Origin: Nitrospinota bacterium
Lineage (GTDB): Bacteria > UBA8248 > JACPRG01
DNA: 8,061 bases
Assembly: GCA_030740135.1 (NCBI GenBank)
Contig: JASLXW010000168.1
Location: 1-8,061, forward strand
Direction: 5' to 3'
Positions 6,342-8,061 of the stretch are shown here, in pieces (positions within the stretch are counted from its first letter, which is position 1; every line of letters begins with the position of its first letter). The notes under the pieces were generated by a model. It saw only the letters and a list, made by a program, of their open reading frames with translations. It was not told the DNA's origin and did no database searches. The position numbers and the translations under genes are program-made.

Positions 6342-7207
6342 ATATACGCATCATCGCCCGTCTGGACATCAAGGGACCCAACCTTGTCAAGGGGATTCAC
6401 CTGGAGGGCCTGCGGGTGTTGGGAAAGCCCGAGCGCTTCGCCCGCTACTATTATGAGAACGGCGCGGATGAGCTTCTTTACATGGATGTCGTCGCCAGCC
6501 TGTACGGGCGGAACAGCCTTCTGGACATCGTGAGGAGAACGTCCCGCGAGATTTTCATTCCGTTGACGGTCGGGGGGGGGCTCAGGTCTTTGGAGGACAT
6601 CCAGGCCGTCTTGCGGGCCGGGGCGGACAAGGTCAGCCTCAACACTGCGGCCATCGCGCGGCCGGAATTGATCCGGGAGGCCGCGCGGCGGTTCGGTTCC
6701 TCGACGGTGGTCGTCTCCATCGAGGCGATTCGACAGGCGGACGGGACGTATGAAGCCTTCACCAACAACGGCCGTGACCAGACCAGAGCGGACGCCATGG
6801 AGTGGGCGCTGCGGGCCGCTGAGCTGGGGGCCGGGGAAATCATCGTGACCTCGATCGATCTCGAGGGAACGGGGCAGGGATTTGATTTGGAACTGACGCG
6901 GAAGATCGCAGAATCCGTGTCCATTCCTGTTATTGCTTGTGGCGGAGGCGGAAAACCCGGCGACGTTTATGAAGCCGTTACCCGCGGTAAGGCGGACGCC
7001 GTTTGTGTTGCCTCTCTCCTTCACTACAACGCGATTCGGCATTTGCCCGTGGACGTGGACGAGTTTGACGAAGGCAACGTTGAATATCTGAGACAAAAGA
7101 GAAGATTCTCCAAGATTCAGGATGCGACCATCCGGGAAATCAAGACATTCCTGATGGACCGCAAGATCGATTGTCGGTTAAACGAGATGGAGGCCATCCG
7201 TGGGTAA
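6338..7207 (+). CDS. hisF: HisF paralogue of the sugar amidotransferase system (WbpG-HisH2-HisF2 type)
   Basis: A (beta/alpha)8-barrel related to imidazole glycerol phosphate synthase subunit HisF. In WbpG/PseA-type systems such paralogues pair with a HisH glutaminase to pass ammonia to an N-acetyl sugar amidotransferase. Visible are LDIKGPNLVKG with Asp10 (equivalent to catalytic Asp11 of HisF), FIPLTVGGGLRS and ADKVSLNTAA (phosphate-binding loops), GAGEIIVTSID and VIACGGGGKPGD. At the position of the second catalytic Asp (Asp130) there is Glu129, and the canonical DRDGT loop reads DLEGT (174-178). At 289 residues it is about 35 longer than housekeeping HisF, the extra lying between the last strand and the final helix (DEFDEGNVEYLRQKRRF region). 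ATG 6338 overlaps the upstream stop as ATGA. Neighbours are sugar genes, with no other histidine genes, so the histidine role is unlikely. A 9-G run encodes the VGGG loop. Confidence 0.88.
   Translation: MNIRIIARLDIKGPNLVKGIHLEGLRVLGKPERFARYYYENGADELLYMDVVASLYGRNSLLDIVRRTSREIFIPLTVGGGLRSLEDIQAVLRAGADKVSLNTAAIARPELIREAARRFGSSTVVVSIEAIRQADGTYEAFTNNGRDQTRADAMEWALRAAELGAGEIIVTSIDLEGTGQGFDLELTRKIAESVSIPVIACGGGGKPGDVYEAVTRGKADAVCVASLLHYNAIRHLPVDVDEFDEGNVEYLRQKRRFSKIQDATIREIKTFLMDRKIDCRLNEMEAIRG
6572..6580 (+). repeat. 9-G homopolymer inside the hisF paralogue
   Basis: Nine consecutive G form three Gly codons (residues 79-81) in the VGGGLRS phosphate-binding loop. The frame is intact as given. Gly is required here, but three GGG codons in a row make a tract long enough to slip; gain or loss of one G would abolish most of the protein. 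Confidence 0.65.
7189..7193 (+). promoter_or_regulatory. Strong Shine-Dalgarno fixing the GTG start of the HisH fusion gene
   Basis: GGAGG lies six bases before GTG 7200, inside the last codons of the hisF paralogue. This is the best-placed ribosome site in the window. No other NTG codon precedes the conserved VAIVDFG strand in this frame, so it decides the start. Confidence 0.8.
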
Positions 7208-8061
7208 GGGCGAGGGCCCTCGAGTCGCCATCGTCGATTTCGGCTTGGGAAATCTGTTCAGCGTGAGGCACGCGTGCGAGCATGTGGGGCTTCGGGCGAA
7301 CATCACGTCCTCGAAGGAAGAAATCCTGATGGCGGACGCCCTCATCCTACCGGGCGTGGGCGCCTTTGGCGATGCCATGGGTGCGTTGCGGAAACAGGAC
7401 CTCATCTCTCCCGTGCGGGACGTCGCCGCCTCCGGGATTCCGGTGATCGGAATCTGTCTTGGAATGCAGTTGCTCATGCGGGAGAGTTTTGAGTTTGGCC
7501 ACTTTGAGGGGCTGGGACTCATCGATGGCGCCGTCGTTCCGGTGGACAACCCGTTCGAGTCCTCCAGAAGGTTGAAGGTTCCCCACGTGGGTTGGAACCG
7601 GATTTATCATTCCCCGGAAACCGCGCAGCCTTCGGACGGCGACTCCTCGCAAGGGAATCGCTGGTCGGATTCGCCATTGGCCGGATTGACCGATGGTGAG
7701 TTTATGTATTTCGTTCATTCATTTTATGTGGAGCCGGATCGAATCGATCTCGCCCTGTCCGTGACCCGATATGGCGATGTCGAGTTCTGCTCGAGCTTTC
7801 GGAAGGGAAACATTATCGCGTTTCAATTCCATCCCGAACGAAGCGGTGAGTGCGGACTCAAGATTTACAAGAATCTGGCCGCACTGATCAAGGGAAGCAA
7901 GGAAACGCTGGATCGCACTTCCAGAGGGGGCATCAAAGGCGCCCCGTCCGTCCTGCCCAAGAAATCCGGCAAACTCGAGGTGAAGTACGGTCTGCCGGAA
8001 AAGGTGCTTTTCTGCAAGCGCTGTGTCATGTCGAATCAGCGGCCGAGCTCCACGCCGGAAT
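7200..8061 (+). CDS. hisH: HisH-type glutaminase fused to N-acetyl sugar amidotransferase (WbpG/PseA/PtmG-like), 3' truncated
   Basis: The reading frame from GTG 7200 stays open through the window end, giving 287 visible residues. Residues about 10-235 are a class I glutamine amidotransferase of the HisH type: VAIVDFGLGNLFSV, LPGVGAFGDAM, GICLGMQLL with the nucleophile Cys86, HVGWN, YFVHSFYV and AFQFHPERSG with His211 and Glu213 completing the triad. It should release ammonia from glutamine. A Lys/Gly/Ser/Pro-rich linker (about 240-260) follows with no stop, then VKYGLPEKVLFCKRCVMSNQRPSS, the N-terminus of the WbpG/PseA amidotransferase family with a CxxC at 272/275. That family converts an N-acetyl sugar to its acetamidino form. 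These domains are usually separate genes. The gene overlaps hisF by 8 bases, so coupled translation of the complex is likely. A loop between HVGWN and FMYF is longer than in housekeeping HisH. The PP-loop lies beyond the window. Confidence 0.87.
   Translation, partial: MGKGEGPRVAIVDFGLGNLFSVRHACEHVGLRANITSSKEEILMADALILPGVGAFGDAMGALRKQDLISPVRDVAASGIPVIGICLGMQLLMRESFEFGHFEGLGLIDGAVVPVDNPFESSRRLKVPHVGWNRIYHSPETAQPSDGDSSQGNRWSDSPLAGLTDGEFMYFVHSFYVEPDRIDLALSVTRYGDVEFCSSFRKGNIIAFQFHPERSGECGLKIYKNLAALIKGSKETLDRTSRGGIKGAPSVLPKKSGKLEVKYGLPEKVLFCKRCVMSNQRPSSTPE
7980..8061 (+). other. Start of the N-acetyl sugar amidotransferase domain (possible internal GTG start)
   Basis: From GTG 7980 (residue 261 of the fused frame) the sequence matches how stand-alone family members begin: MKYGLP, then FCKRCVMSNQRPSS. 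A separate protein could in principle start here, but there is no good Shine-Dalgarno upstream, and the glutaminase frame has no stop before this point. A single fused chain is therefore the simpler reading. Only 27 residues of the domain are visible; the ATP-binding core is off the end. Confidence 0.7.

Noticed and set aside
6209..7096. 295-codon open frame on the minus strand
   Set aside because: It is antisense to the hisF paralogue and the end of the NeuD-like gene. No domain was recognised.
7274..7492. 72-codon plus-strand ORF
   Set aside because: It overlaps the HisH glutaminase domain in another frame, and the HisH catalytic motifs show which frame is coding.
6338..7930. Histidine biosynthesis genes hisF-hisH
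   Set aside because: No other his genes are present, the HisF active-site Asp130 position is Glu, HisH is fused to a sugar amidotransferase, and all neighbours are sugar genes.

Overview
The window is a compact, one-directional run of eight genes on the + strand. It looks like part of a surface-polysaccharide or flagellin/LPS glycosylation locus from a fairly GC-rich bacterium. Most lines I counted are about 53-67% G+C. Starts are often GTG or TTG, and genes overlap by a few bases or sit close together. I see no rRNA, tRNA, transposase, integrase or CRISPR array, and nothing that fixes the taxon. Both ends cut through genes: the first lacks its N-terminus and the last lacks most of its C-terminal part.

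Layout: (1) 2-1819, NodU/TobZ-type carbamoyltransferase, open at the left edge. (2) 1885-2595, CMP-nonulosonate cytidylyltransferase (NeuA/LegF/PseF family). (3) 2582-3631, NeuB-family nonulosonate synthase with a C-terminal SAF domain. (4) 3628-4794, NeuC/LegG-family hydrolysing UDP-sugar 2-epimerase. (5) 4791-5570, class I SAM-dependent methyltransferase. (6) 5667-6341, NeuD/PglD/LegH-type left-handed beta-helix acyltransferase. (7) 6338-7207, HisF paralogue. (8) 7200 to beyond 8061, HisH-type glutaminase continuing in the same frame into the N-terminus of an N-acetyl sugar amidotransferase (WbpG/PseA/PtmG family). Genes 2-5 are joined by overlaps of 4-14 bases, as are genes 6-8. Gaps of 65 and 96 bases separate genes 1/2 and 5/6.

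How the genes fit together: the NeuC-like epimerase would release a 2-epimerised hexosamine from a UDP-sugar. The NeuB-like enzyme condenses it with phosphoenolpyruvate to a nine-carbon nonulosonic acid, and the NeuA-like enzyme makes the CMP-sugar. The NeuD/LegH-like protein adds an acyl group, either early on the UDP-4-amino sugar or late on the nonulosonate. HisF, HisH and the WbpG-like enzyme form the known system that turns an N-acetyl group into an acetamidino group with glutamine-derived ammonia. The methyltransferase and carbamoyltransferase are natural further decorators. The best overall inference is biosynthesis of an N-acetimidoyl, possibly N-methylated and/or carbamoylated, legionaminic-type nonulosonic acid. 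The exact sugar (sialic, legionaminic or other) cannot be settled from this window.

The most unusual point is the last gene. The glutaminase and the amidotransferase, normally separate polypeptides, share one uninterrupted reading frame. The resulting order, a class I glutaminase followed by a PP-loop type synthetase, resembles GMP synthetase. A separate HisF paralogue upstream carries Glu at the expected second catalytic Asp position, which argues against a role in histidine biosynthesis.
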